DNA of 46,992 nucleotides from Microscilla marina ATCC 23134 (GTDB lineage: Bacteria > Bacteroidota > Bacteroidia > Cytophagales > Microscillaceae): contig NZ_AAWS01000066.1 of assembly GCF_000169175.1 (NCBI RefSeq), positions 1 to 46,992 of the forward strand, written 5' to 3'. Under the pieces are notes generated by a model. It saw only the letters and a list, made by a program, of their open reading frames with translations. It made no database searches and was not told where the DNA came from. The position numbers were made by a program, and so were the translations under genes. Position 1 is the first letter of the stretch, and each line of letters begins with the position of its first letter. Positions 16,166-24,628 of this stretch are shown piece after piece.

Positions 16166-16420
16166 ATGAATAAAGCAAAGCCTTATAACCCCATTAATTG
16201 TAGTTTGTATGACTATCTTGAAGCTTGGGCAGTTACACAAACTCCTTGTAAAGTAACTTACCTTGATGCCCAAAATAAGGAAGCGTATTTTACCAAAACC
16301 ATTGTAGATTTGTACATCAAAGACAAGGTAGAGTATGTAAAATGGAACGATGGCTCGTCGTTGCGTCTCGATCAGTTGATTGAAATCAATGGGGTGCGTT
16401 TTTGGGGAATGACTTGTTGA
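16166..16420 (+). CDS. rof: Rof-like Rho-binding antiterminator
   Basis: 84 residues from the ATG at 16166; the longer in-frame extension back to 16028 is not conserved-looking. The pattern YNPINCSLYDYLEAWA, then a beta-barrel-like CKVTYLDAQNKEAYFTKTIV and KVEYVKWNDGSSLRLDQLIE, matches the Sm-fold Rof (YaeO) family, which binds Rho and blocks its RNA loading, relieving termination. Bacteroidota homologues are less studied. It converges on the Crp/Fnr gene with only 22 bp between the stop codons. Confidence 0.75.
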   Translation: MNKAKPYNPINCSLYDYLEAWAVTQTPCKVTYLDAQNKEAYFTKTIVDLYIKDKVEYVKWNDGSSLRLDQLIEINGVRFWGMTC

Positions 16421-16442
16421 CCTTCACCACCGATGGTACACT

Positions 16443-17030
16443 TTACCTGTATACTTTACGCCCAATAATCTGTACTTCTTGCTGGGCTTCCAGGTTCTTG
16501 ATTGCCCTGATCACGGTCTCGACCCGTAACCCTGTCAAGTCGGCTATTTGTTGTCGGGTAAGTTTCACCTCAAACCGATCAGTGGTTGTAGTATGTTTTT
16601 TCAGATAATCTATCAGGGTAAGTATGCGGTGTTCGGGCGAATGGCTGGAAATTTCTTTCATAATCATTGCCTTGTAACGCAAACGTTGCGAAAGAGTAGA
16701 GGTAAGTTGCCAATGCACTTCAAAATTATTTTGCAGCAATTCAATAAAGCGGTTCAGGGGTAACCTGTACACTGTGGTGGTTTTTAAAGCCTGTGAAGTA
16801 GCCGGATAAGGAAAGTTACCCAATAAAGGTGGCTCACCAAAGCTTTGTTTTTCATAAAAAATGCCCTGCATAAACTCTTTGCCCTCATTGTTGTAATTGG
16901 AAACCTTGATTTCTCCTTCTTTGATCTGGTAATAATGACGAGGCATTTCCCCCTCCATAAACAAAATATCGCCTTTGTTCAAAACTTGTACTTCAGCCTC
17001 ATACTGTTGTAAAATAGATTCTTTAATCAT
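16443..17030 (-). CDS. Crp/Fnr-family transcriptional regulator
   Basis: 195 residues. A cyclic-nucleotide-binding-like beta barrel covers ~5-115 (GDILFMEGEMPRHYYQIKEG, then FGEPPLLGNFPYPATSQAL). A long dimer helix follows, then a winged helix at ~140-195 with RQQIADLTGLRVETVIRAIK. The phosphate-binding segment is GEPPLL rather than the GE(x)ALL...R(T/S)A of true cAMP receptors, so the ligand is uncertain; no FNR cysteines are present. A 340-bp leader separates it from the next minus-strand ORF. Confidence 0.88.
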   Translation of the reverse strand: MIKESILQQYEAEVQVLNKGDILFMEGEMPRHYYQIKEGEIKVSNYNNEGKEFMQGIFYEKQSFGEPPLLGNFPYPATSQALKTTTVYRLPLNRFIELLQNNFEVHWQLTSTLSQRLRYKAMIMKEISSHSPEHRILTLIDYLKKHTTTTDRFEVKLTRQQIADLTGLRVETVIRAIKNLEAQQEVQIIGRKVYR

Positions 17031-17369
17031 TACCTGTTAGTGGTCTTTATTTGTTTGTGTGCCAAGCGCCCTCAAATAAACAGTTGCATTGCGGTGAAAT
17101 GCTTATGTATAAGTAGCAGCAAGTAATGAGCTATAAGTAAGGGTAATTCATTCATTATATGGTTGTTACACCTACTCATTAGGTATATTTCATTCTGCCT
17201 CGGTACTTATGTCGGAATAAACTGACAAAGTTAAAAAAGTGGAGGAGTATTGTATGCTTATAAAAAAAAATATTCAAAATTTTATACTTCTACATCCCTA
17301 AAAACCAAGGCGAGTTCTATATAAAAATGTAGTTATGCCAACAAATGTATATATTTCAATTGTGCAATT

Positions 17370-17564
17370 TTAATATTTATTAAACATTCCTTGCTGGTCT
17401 TGTGATTTATTTACTCCAAAACAACTTTGAAAAACCAATTCACTTCGCTTTCTTTTATTGTTTCCACCGTGCGGGCTACCCAAACACCCCCTGAAGAGAG
17501 TGTCGTAAGACGCTGATTTTAAGGTGTTTATTTGTGTTGATATCGGTTGTATATTTTTATTCAT
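17370..17564 (-). CDS. Possible small peptide (64 aa)
   Basis: A weak call. The ATG is directly preceded by GGAAGG. The peptide has a polar Asn/Gln-rich start, then FRGCLGSPHGG near residues 24-34, a basic stretch and a second Cys (QSCFGVNKSQ). It has no signal peptide. The Cys/Gly pattern loosely recalls peptide precursors, but there is no family evidence and it may be chance. Confidence 0.25.
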   Translation of the reverse strand: MNKNIQPISTQINTLKSASYDTLFRGCLGSPHGGNNKRKRSELVFQSCFGVNKSQDQQGMFNKY

Positions 17565-17630
17565 CCTTCCACAGTCTTATAAACCCAAACTCACCATTCG
17601 TGAAGTTAAAACTACCGTTTATGAATTGCC

Positions 17631-17663
17631 TTGAATTTTGATGTAAGTTTTCATCTAGGTTTG
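17631..17663 (+). promoter_or_regulatory. Promoter of the T9SS-sorted protein
   Basis: TTG (17631-17633), 22-nt spacer, TAGGTTTG (17656-17663), a good Bacteroidota -33/-7 pair. It predicts a ~50-nt leader before the ATG at 17723. Confidence 0.55.
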
Positions 17664-17722
17664 TAGCACAAAACAAAACATAATATCACAAAATAATTCT
17701 AAACCTTTAATAGTAACTAACT

Positions 17723-19135
17723 ATGAAACGACAATTTGTTCAATTGATCGCTTTGCTTTTTTTTGCTGTCATCAGCATAAACAGTTATGCACAGAGTAAT
17801 GGTAGTTTTGAGTCTTTGACGGGCACAAACTATGGCAGTGCTTTTGCCAGCGGACAAGTAACCGACTGGAAACAATCGCATGGAACGCCCAGTATTTTTG
17901 GAGGAGCACCTGGTGAAGGGCTTCGCTCTGCCTGGATGTGGTCTTACCACGGACGAGGCGAAGGTATTGTGCAAAACTATACCTTTACTCCTGGCACAGT
18001 ATACACGGTAAATTTTTGGGTGAAAACCAATAACCCTGATGGTAAATTTTATGTACAGGCTGCCAACGGTGTACCCAATGGTACCAGCAGCGCCAGTACT
18101 TTCCCATCAGTAAGCAGTAAACAAACTATCTTCTCTAATGGCTTGGTATACAATAACTGGAAATACATCTCAGTTACTTTTACCCCAAGTACAAGTTATG
18201 CCCAACTATGGATTTACCCTTATTTGGCAGGTGCTCCTACCAATGGGCAAGCCGAAGTACAAGTAGATGGAATCAAAATTACTGCTTGTACCCCTATGAG
18301 CATTGCTGTGCCTAACTACAGCTTTGAAGAAAGAAAGGGAACCGACCGGGTACGTCCTTTTTCAAGTGGTTTGGTATATGGCTGGGCTCAGTCTCACGGA
18401 ACCCCAAGTATGTTTGGTGGTGCACCAGGCCAAGGTTCAAACTCTGCCTGGATGTGGTCTTACTATGGACGCGGCGAAGGTATAGTAACCAATGTAAATT
18501 TTGTGGCAGGTAAAACTTATAAAGTCAAATTCTGGGTGCGTACTTCTAACCCTGATGGGGCATTTTATGTAAAGGCTGCCAACGGTGTACCTAGCGGAAC
18601 GACTACTTCGGTAGTGATTCCTTCAGTGAATAGTCAACAAACTATTTTTACCGACGGGTTGAACTATCCAAAATGGGTAGAAAAAACAGTGGTTTTCACT
18701 GCTTCGGCTAACTTCTCTCAACTATGGATTTATCCATTACTAAAAACGGCTCCTAACAATGGACAAGCTGAGTTGCAGGTAGACGCTATTCGCATAGAAA
18801 CTGTTTGTGGGCGAGTGCCTCTTCCTATAGGCGAAGAGATTCTTCCTATCAAAAAAACGAAGCTAACCAACGCTCAAAAAACATTGGATGTAAAGGTTTA
18901 CCCTAACCCTACAACCAACCAGGTAAATGTAAAACTGGCTGACCATGTAGAAAAAGCAGAGGTAGTATTGTATGATATGATGACCGGAAAAAAGGTGGGA
19001 AGCTTTACTGCTACTCAAAGCAATAACACCTGGATGGTACCTGCCAGTGTAAAAGCTGGTACTTACCAAATGGTAGTAATTGACCCAACCACCAACACTC
19101 GAAAAACAACACGTTTGGTGATCAACAAGAAGTAA
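17723..19135 (+). CDS. Secreted two-repeat protein with T9SS type A sorting domain
   Basis: 470 residues. Signal peptide 1-23 (ending SYAQ). Two ~165-residue repeats (~24-190 and ~195-360) share SHGTPS(I/M)FGGAPG, SAWMWSY, GRGEGIV and NPDG(K/A)FYV; each looks like a carbohydrate-binding-like jelly roll. Residues ~390-470 are the Por/type IX secretion C-terminal domain (VYPNPTTNQVNV, LYDMMTGKKV, AGTYQMVV). It is therefore exported by SprA-type T9SS and attached or released at the surface. The ligand is unknown; polysaccharide is likely by fold. It is a single-gene unit with a promoter upstream and a hairpin downstream. Confidence 0.88.
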   Translation: MKRQFVQLIALLFFAVISINSYAQSNGSFESLTGTNYGSAFASGQVTDWKQSHGTPSIFGGAPGEGLRSAWMWSYHGRGEGIVQNYTFTPGTVYTVNFWVKTNNPDGKFYVQAANGVPNGTSSASTFPSVSSKQTIFSNGLVYNNWKYISVTFTPSTSYAQLWIYPYLAGAPTNGQAEVQVDGIKITACTPMSIAVPNYSFEERKGTDRVRPFSSGLVYGWAQSHGTPSMFGGAPGQGSNSAWMWSYYGRGEGIVTNVNFVAGKTYKVKFWVRTSNPDGAFYVKAANGVPSGTTTSVVIPSVNSQQTIFTDGLNYPKWVEKTVVFTASANFSQLWIYPLLKTAPNNGQAELQVDAIRIETVCGRVPLPIGEEILPIKKTKLTNAQKTLDVKVYPNPTTNQVNVKLADHVEKAEVVLYDMMTGKKVGSFTATQSNNTWMVPASVKAGTYQMVVIDPTTNTRKTTRLVINKK

Positions 19136-19156
19136 AATTGGCTGATATATAATTTC

Positions 19157-19184
19157 AGGAGAGTGGAGATTTTATTCACTCTCC
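19157..19184 (+). terminator. Hairpin after the T9SS gene
   Basis: AGGAGAGTG pairs with CACTCTCCT around a 10-nt loop, 20 bp after the stop. The T-run is poor, so it may be an mRNA-stabilising hairpin rather than an efficient terminator. Confidence 0.45.
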
Positions 19185-19371
19185 TAAATTCATGCATAAA
19201 TAATTCTCGAAAGGTTGGGGGTATTAAATGCTAAATAACCCTTGAAAACAAATAATTGCACGATTGGGTTTAAACAACTATTTTTTCAATGTAAGTGCCA
19301 AGGCAGAATTAAATATATCTAATGAGTAGATGTAACAGATTTATAATGAGTGGGTTATTCTTACTTGTAGC

Positions 19372-19400
19372 ACCGATATACATCGGTATCTAAGGACTTA
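19372..19400. repeat. Dispersed hairpin repeat
   Basis: ACCGATATACATCGGT followed by ATCTAAGGACTTA. An almost identical copy lies at 41159-41188, and a degraded one near 36408-36432. Confidence 0.5.
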
Positions 19401-19425
19401 TAGCTAATTACTTGCTGCTACTTAT

Positions 19426-22119
19426 TTACCATCCCCTCCCCCTAAAGTGGGTTTGTACCCATACTATCAGACGCTCGGCAAACTGAAAAGAGGTGTTGCC
19501 ATGCACAAACTCATCTTTTAAAGCGCTGAGTTGACTTTGCTGGATGCCCATTTGATCGAGCAGATCAAAAAAACCCGCCACATTATTGGTATTAATCAAG
19601 TAAAACAAACGCCGGGTGTGGTCTTCTTTATTATCCAAGATACCTTCCAGCATGGATTGAATAGATACCTCTTCTACTGATTTGTCGCATACCCGCTTGC
19701 TTTTTCCTTTTGCCTGAAACTTACGCAGGGTTTGGTAATCGTGTAGGTGCGGCTTGGTTTTGTGTGGGCAGCCCACCGGACACACACAAGGCACTTTTTC
19801 TTGCAAGGGAGGATAATTAAGTTTTTCGTGGATGTGTTCGAGGTGGTTTCGGATCAAAAATAAGAGTTTATCAGCTTTAGGTCCCCACACTTCAATGGCA
19901 ATCGTTTTGCGAATGTCTGTATCATCCCATAATACCTTCGCATAACTTTGTTCGTAGGCAAGTACCACCCCATATTTCCAGAAAAGCTCTTCGTGAATAA
20001 GCCTATGTATACGACAAATAAAGCGACTAAGTACCCCTTTGGGCATAAATTCATAGTGGTATTCAAAGTGTAAATGTCGGGCTTCATCGGCAGTTGGCTG
20101 AAGGTAAATAACCCGAGAGGGCATTTCAATGGGCAACAGTTCAGGAATGATGTACTTGATGTCGTCGTGGAGCTGAAAAATAAGTTCAAACTGTTCCATC
20201 AAATGTAACAGAAACATGTGCTTATCGTCAAAACGCTCTTCTGGCCAGATGTTGTCCAGGTCATGCAGACTAAACCTGCCCTGTACTACATGTTTGCTAT
20301 CGCGCAGCAAATAAGCAGCTTCAGTTGCCCATTGAGGCTTAAGCACTACTGTATTTTTAAGCTTGGCTTCATTGCCAAAATGCAAAATTGCGCCAATGTC
20401 GTGCAGTTGGTTACTCAAAAAGCCTGCATCGGTTCGGTTTACCCGGTGTTCCGCACAAACCTTAAGATATTCGCGTTTAGAGATACAGTCGACGCTGTAT
20501 TGCTCTAACGTTTTGCGCACAGCAAATCGGTGTTTGTTCCATACCTCACGGATATGGGGCAACGCCAACAGTTCATCTATCACAGTCTCACGCAAAATAT
20601 CAATGCCTTGCCCGGTTTTACACGAAGTTTTTAAAAAGCCTACAATGTTGTGAAAGCGCTTTTTCCAGTTTTTTTGGTCTATTTCACTTTCATATACATC
20701 TACTTTGTTTTGCACCACTATAATAGGCGCATTGTCTGAAAGTAGCGATACAATGCGCAACCAATAGTTAAACGCTTCGGTTTGCTCACCTTTGCGGGTT
20801 TCCCACACAAACACATACACCGAATTTTTAGTTAAAAAAAACTGGTGGGTACCATAGTTGATCTCCTGCCCGGCAAAGTCCCAAATATTGGCAGTAAAGT
20901 CAATCACCTCGTCGTCTAACTCACAATTAGGCGGTTGCCACTGCTTGATACAAATGCCTTGAGTGGTAGTCCTGTGTTGCTCAAAAGAATAGGCTGGATT
21001 ACTGATTGCCTCGGCCAATTCGGTTTTACCCACATCGCCCACCCCTACAAATATGAGTTTAGCTTCGTGCAGAGGGCGGCGGTCTGCCTTGTTTTCTATA
21101 GATTGTAGGTAGTTACGTAGTTTAGGCAATACATTTCCTTCTTGTTTGGCAAACCATCGGGCAATAAAGTCTGCTTTGTGTTTGCCACCAATGATACTGG
21201 AGGGAATATTTTCAATCGGATTATTGTGTAAGTATAAAATGTGCAGGCCAATCAGCGGCTTTAAAAAATCGTGTGGAAACTCTCTGATCTTATTGAAGTT
21301 TAAATCAAGGAGGGTGAGGTTTTGGAGTTGATGAAACAATGGTAAATAAACAATGTTGTTATGATCTAAATATAAACGGTTTAGTAAAGCTAAGTTTTCT
21401 AAAGGGGTTATATCTACAATGGTGTTGTTACTTAGGTTCAGCTGCCTTATGTTTACAAGGTTTTCCAAAGGATGAATACCTGTAATAAGATTGTCACTTA
21501 GATCAATCGCTTTTAAGTTAGCCAGTTGAGCCAAAGGTGCCAGGTCAGTTATTTTATTCGTATTAAGGGCTAGTTTTTCCAGTTTACCTAAGTGCTGCAA
21601 AGGAGTTAAATCATTGATAGCACAATCTACCGCAGTAAATTTTCTCAACTGCTTGAGGGTAGCCAAAGGGGTGATATTTACAACATTGTTGAAACTAACA
21701 TCTAGCACTTGCAAGTTTACTAAGTGACCCAAAGGGGCTAAATTTGTGATATTATTATTGGCCAGATACAACTGCTGCAGGGAGGTCAAATTTTGCAAAG
21801 GAGATAAATCTTGTATGCCCCATTTTTCTACTATACATCCTGCAACCAATCGCTTCAGGTTTTTGGGTAATAACAAAGGAAGTTGCCTTAAGTTATTTGG
21901 GTAGTTGTCATTATCTGTATTTTGGGTAAACTCAAATGTGCTGATTTGAGAGACATCTTCAAACCAGGAGTTTCCCAAAATCAATGTCTCCAAATGGTTA
22001 CACTCTTCAAGACGTTCAAGTAGGGATTCAGTGCCATCCAGTCCACAATTGCCAAGGTCAAGGATAGAGTTTTTGGTGTGCAAATTTTCTTCGATCAGTC
22101 TTTTCGCCAGGTTGTTCAT
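19426..22119 (-). CDS. LRR-Roc-COR (Roco) GTPase
   Basis: 897 residues. Leucine-rich repeats of the 22-residue type cover ~40-305 (LQQLYLANNNITNLAPLGHL). The Roc GTPase domain covers ~352-520: P-loop GVGDVGKT 359-366, switch-II DFAGQE 414-419, NKVD 471-474. The COR dimerisation domain covers ~525-760. After COR come CVCPVGCPHKTKPHLH (778-793) and Cys811, a likely zinc-binding patch, then a helical ~60-residue tail (~835-893) resembling death-fold-like effector-associated domains. Bacterial Rocos cycle between GTP-bound monomer and dimer; targets are unknown. It has no clear operon partner. Confidence 0.92.
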   Translation of the reverse strand: MNNLAKRLIEENLHTKNSILDLGNCGLDGTESLLERLEECNHLETLILGNSWFEDVSQISTFEFTQNTDNDNYPNNLRQLPLLLPKNLKRLVAGCIVEKWGIQDLSPLQNLTSLQQLYLANNNITNLAPLGHLVNLQVLDVSFNNVVNITPLATLKQLRKFTAVDCAINDLTPLQHLGKLEKLALNTNKITDLAPLAQLANLKAIDLSDNLITGIHPLENLVNIRQLNLSNNTIVDITPLENLALLNRLYLDHNNIVYLPLFHQLQNLTLLDLNFNKIREFPHDFLKPLIGLHILYLHNNPIENIPSSIIGGKHKADFIARWFAKQEGNVLPKLRNYLQSIENKADRRPLHEAKLIFVGVGDVGKTELAEAISNPAYSFEQHRTTTQGICIKQWQPPNCELDDEVIDFTANIWDFAGQEINYGTHQFFLTKNSVYVFVWETRKGEQTEAFNYWLRIVSLLSDNAPIIVVQNKVDVYESEIDQKNWKKRFHNIVGFLKTSCKTGQGIDILRETVIDELLALPHIREVWNKHRFAVRKTLEQYSVDCISKREYLKVCAEHRVNRTDAGFLSNQLHDIGAILHFGNEAKLKNTVVLKPQWATEAAYLLRDSKHVVQGRFSLHDLDNIWPEERFDDKHMFLLHLMEQFELIFQLHDDIKYIIPELLPIEMPSRVIYLQPTADEARHLHFEYHYEFMPKGVLSRFICRIHRLIHEELFWKYGVVLAYEQSYAKVLWDDTDIRKTIAIEVWGPKADKLLFLIRNHLEHIHEKLNYPPLQEKVPCVCPVGCPHKTKPHLHDYQTLRKFQAKGKSKRVCDKSVEEVSIQSMLEGILDNKEDHTRRLFYLINTNNVAGFFDLLDQMGIQQSQLSALKDEFVHGNTSFQFAERLIVWVQTHFRGRGW

Positions 22120-22779
22120 TAGGGGGTATTAAATAATATGTGAGTGTCAGCTCGTATTTTTAAAACATAAATTAACCTAAAATAATATTTTTACAGTATA
22201 AAACATCAATATTTATAGGGCTTTCGCCCAATGATCAATTTTGGCAGATGAATAGCCAAGTTAGTTGAAGGAATAAATAAAAAATAGATTTTCCCCGACA
22301 AGTCGCGGCTTTAAGCAGTTTGAAGGCAATTGAGCTAACTCAGTCAAGACCAAATTTATCAGGAGATGCTTGCGGAATAGTGTTTTTCTTATTGGTTGTT
22401 AGCCAGATTATTTCCGCCTCGCCTGCTCTTCCGAATCAAGTTCGGAACAGGCGAGCTTGTCCTAGTACCTCAACTACTAAATACCTAACCCATAAGCTAA
22501 AGCAGAGGTCGGCACAGTAGAACTGTAGCCTCGGTTATTTCGGCGATTTTTGAAGTGCGTCAGAAAACAAAACTCATCCCAAATAATAGCGCATTTACTT
22601 AACTAGGAGGGTTGTGTCCTCACTTCCTACCTTAACTAATCTCTTGTGTTTTGGGATTTCGATCAGCCCTTGGAGACACAATCTGAGGTGAGGGCGGTAT
22701 TTTTAGAACCCGTTTTTAGAGGTACGCAAAGCGTTATTCTCAGAAAAGTTGGTTGAGATGAGTTCGTGCCCTAAATGGC
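22120..22779. other. Intergenic region with repeats
   Basis: Contains a strong hairpin at 22418-22455 (CTCGCCTG... CCGAA/TTCGG... CAGGCGAG, with a small bulge) and an AGCTAAAGCAGAGGTCGG dispersed repeat at ~22493-22540. No gene is seen; the 66-codon ORF over it is spurious. Confidence 0.5.
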
Positions 22780-23364
22780 TCACTTGTCCGACTTACCACT
22801 TTTTTTGCCATACCCCAGCCAAACCAAAGCACCGGTTACTAGCATAACTACCATTTGTGAAAGAAATACCGTCAGATTAAAATCTATCACTTGCAGCAGC
22901 AATAGCAAAACACAAGCAATAAGTGCAACCCTTTCGGCACTTTCTGACTGATACCAGTGGCTAAGCCCCAGCACTATAGCAGCACTGCTGTAGCCCCAAA
23001 TAATCATTCCAGGCGAAGCCAAAGGCACTGCCTGGGTACTTAGCAACATAAAACTCACTCCACCTACAATGCTTGATAGTAGCATGAGCCCAATCACATG
23101 AAGGGGTTGGCGTATTTGTTTTTCTATGACTGCCCCCAACAACAAAAGTATAATGCTTTGTACCAACCAGTTTTGTAATCCTTTGATGTATAGTGAGTAG
23201 CTCAATAACTTGTACCAATGGGTAGGTGTAGCCAAGTCAGATTTTTGTAAAATAAGGTAAGGGCTAATGGTGGGCACAAAAGCCACAAGCAAGGCAAACC
23301 CCAGTAATAAAGCAATAAAAACAATGGAAATAAAAGGAGGGTGTTGTTTTAAGTAAGATTTCAT
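22780..23364 (-). CDS. Rhomboid-like membrane protein, probably inactive
   Basis: 194 residues with five to six membrane segments (~12-32, 64-82, 88-108, 118-135, 146-160, 164-184). The order WYKLLSYSLY, loop, helix pair, then WGYSSAAIVLGL (Ser at 125 or 126 in the GxSx position) resembles rhomboid intramembrane proteases. The partner histidine of the last helix is missing (FLSQMVVMLVTG), and the N-terminal half also lacks the usual HxxxN. It therefore looks like a pseudo-rhomboid, which may bind but not cut clients. The assignment is moderate; it could be an unrelated small membrane protein. Confidence 0.55.
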   Translation of the reverse strand: MKSYLKQHPPFISIVFIALLLGFALLVAFVPTISPYLILQKSDLATPTHWYKLLSYSLYIKGLQNWLVQSIILLLLGAVIEKQIRQPLHVIGLMLLSSIVGGVSFMLLSTQAVPLASPGMIIWGYSSAAIVLGLSHWYQSESAERVALIACVLLLLLQVIDFNLTVFLSQMVVMLVTGALVWLGYGKKSGKSDK

Positions 23365-23699
23365 GAATACGATTATTTTAGGCAGGCAATTTAGGGAAGT
23401 ATTGCTACAATGTGATGTTTTTAGGGCAAGGTTTTTTTGATAGAACGAATGCTTGGTTTGATGGAGTGGTGCTCAAGGTTGGGTTAAAACTAGCCCAAAA
23501 GATAGGGCTTGTACCTCGTTTTTTGGTTTTCAACCCCGTTATTTAATAACAATTAAATGCGGTAGACCATTTTTTTCAAAACTTATCAAATGGCCTGTTT
23601 GTTTTATACCTGAAAACGTAAAAAACTGGCTCAGTCTATTACTTTTGTAATCATTATCTATAGGCTTAACCAATCACCACTTCTAAACTATTTTAAATA
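23365..23699. other. Divergent intergenic region
   Basis: A+T-rich. TACTTTTG at 23640-23647 is a possible -7 element for the APP1 gene (leader ~50 nt) but lacks a well-spaced -33. Nothing else is seen. Confidence 0.35.
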
Positions 23700-24623
23700 A
23701 TGCATGTATGGCAATTTGCAGCAGTTCAATTCAATCAAAAAGTACTCATTACTGGTACCCTACTACAGGGCAAACCACGCAGTAGTACTACATCTTCTAC
23801 TTGGCTTGGGCACTTTATCCGCATGATGCGCTCTTACTTTCGTCCGGTTTGCAAACACCAGTCAGTTACCATTCATTTGGCCAACCAACAACAAGTATCT
23901 GTTACTACCAACTACAAGGGGTATTTCTCGACAATGGTAGCAGGGCAGGTTACCCCTGAGTTAAGGCTAGAGGTAGCAGGGCAATCGCTTGAACTTCCTA
24001 CACATTATCCGGTGGTATTTGACCGCACCAATGCCAACATAGAAGTTGTGTCAGACATTGACGATACCATTCTGCTTTCACACACGGCTTCTTTTATCAA
24101 ACGCATTGGCACCATACTTTTTCGGCGCCCAAAAAAACGTCGCACCATTGTTTTTTCACACGGCTTGTTTAAACAGTTTAAAAACTTTGGTACCAGGGTG
24201 ATTTATTTGTCCAAAAGTGAGAGCAACTTATTTGGGTTGATTTCGGCGGTAGTTCAATACCAACAACTGCCCGAGGGACCTCTGTTACTCACCCCTTATT
24301 TGAGCCTAAGGCAATTATTTAATGCTAAAAAGGGCAAAGATTATAAGCTCGATTTCTTAAAGTTAATTTGTGAAAACCTACCCAATAAAAAGTTGGTTTT
24401 AATGGGCGATGACTCACAGCGGGATATGGAGATATATACTCAGGTGGCAAAAATGCATCCCGACAAGATTCTAAAAGTGTATATCAGACAAACCAGGTTT
24501 AGCAGAAACGAGGAGCAATGGCAAAAACTTCAAGAGACAGGAGTAAATGCGATGTATTTTAATGATGCTGACTCGGCAGAAAAAGAATCAGAGTTACTTA
24601 AGGAACTAAAACAGGCAACCTAA
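23700..24623 (+). CDS. APP1-type phosphatidate phosphatase (DUF2183)
   Basis: 307 residues, a HAD-superfamily enzyme of the yeast App1 catalytic-domain family, which dephosphorylates phosphatidate to diacylglycerol. A ~105-residue N-terminal beta region precedes the catalytic part. Motif I is SDIDDTILL (Asp119, Asp121, Thr123); motif II is LSKSE; a Lys follows in YKLDFLK; motif IV is MGDDSQRDMEIY. The usual motif II is VSNSP-like, so Ser-Lys-Ser here is a variant. It has no signal peptide. It starts an operon with the lipid kinase, whose ATG lies 5 bp after this stop codon. Confidence 0.85.
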   Translation: MHVWQFAAVQFNQKVLITGTLLQGKPRSSTTSSTWLGHFIRMMRSYFRPVCKHQSVTIHLANQQQVSVTTNYKGYFSTMVAGQVTPELRLEVAGQSLELPTHYPVVFDRTNANIEVVSDIDDTILLSHTASFIKRIGTILFRRPKKRRTIVFSHGLFKQFKNFGTRVIYLSKSESNLFGLISAVVQYQQLPEGPLLLTPYLSLRQLFNAKKGKDYKLDFLKLICENLPNKKLVLMGDDSQRDMEIYTQVAKMHPDKILKVYIRQTRFSRNEEQWQKLQETGVNAMYFNDADSAEKESELLKELKQAT

Positions 24624-24628
24624 CATTT

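Larger units (their letters stand above)
17031..17722. other. Intergenic region with a possible small peptide ORF
   Basis: A+T-rich spacer. The only candidates are the 64-codon ORF at 17370-17564 (minus) and the promoter at 17631-17663 (plus). Nothing else is apparent. Confidence 0.35.

Noticed and set aside
19854-20653. Three ORFs inside the Roco gene
   Set aside because: Shadow frames of a gene with clear Roc and COR motifs in the main frame.
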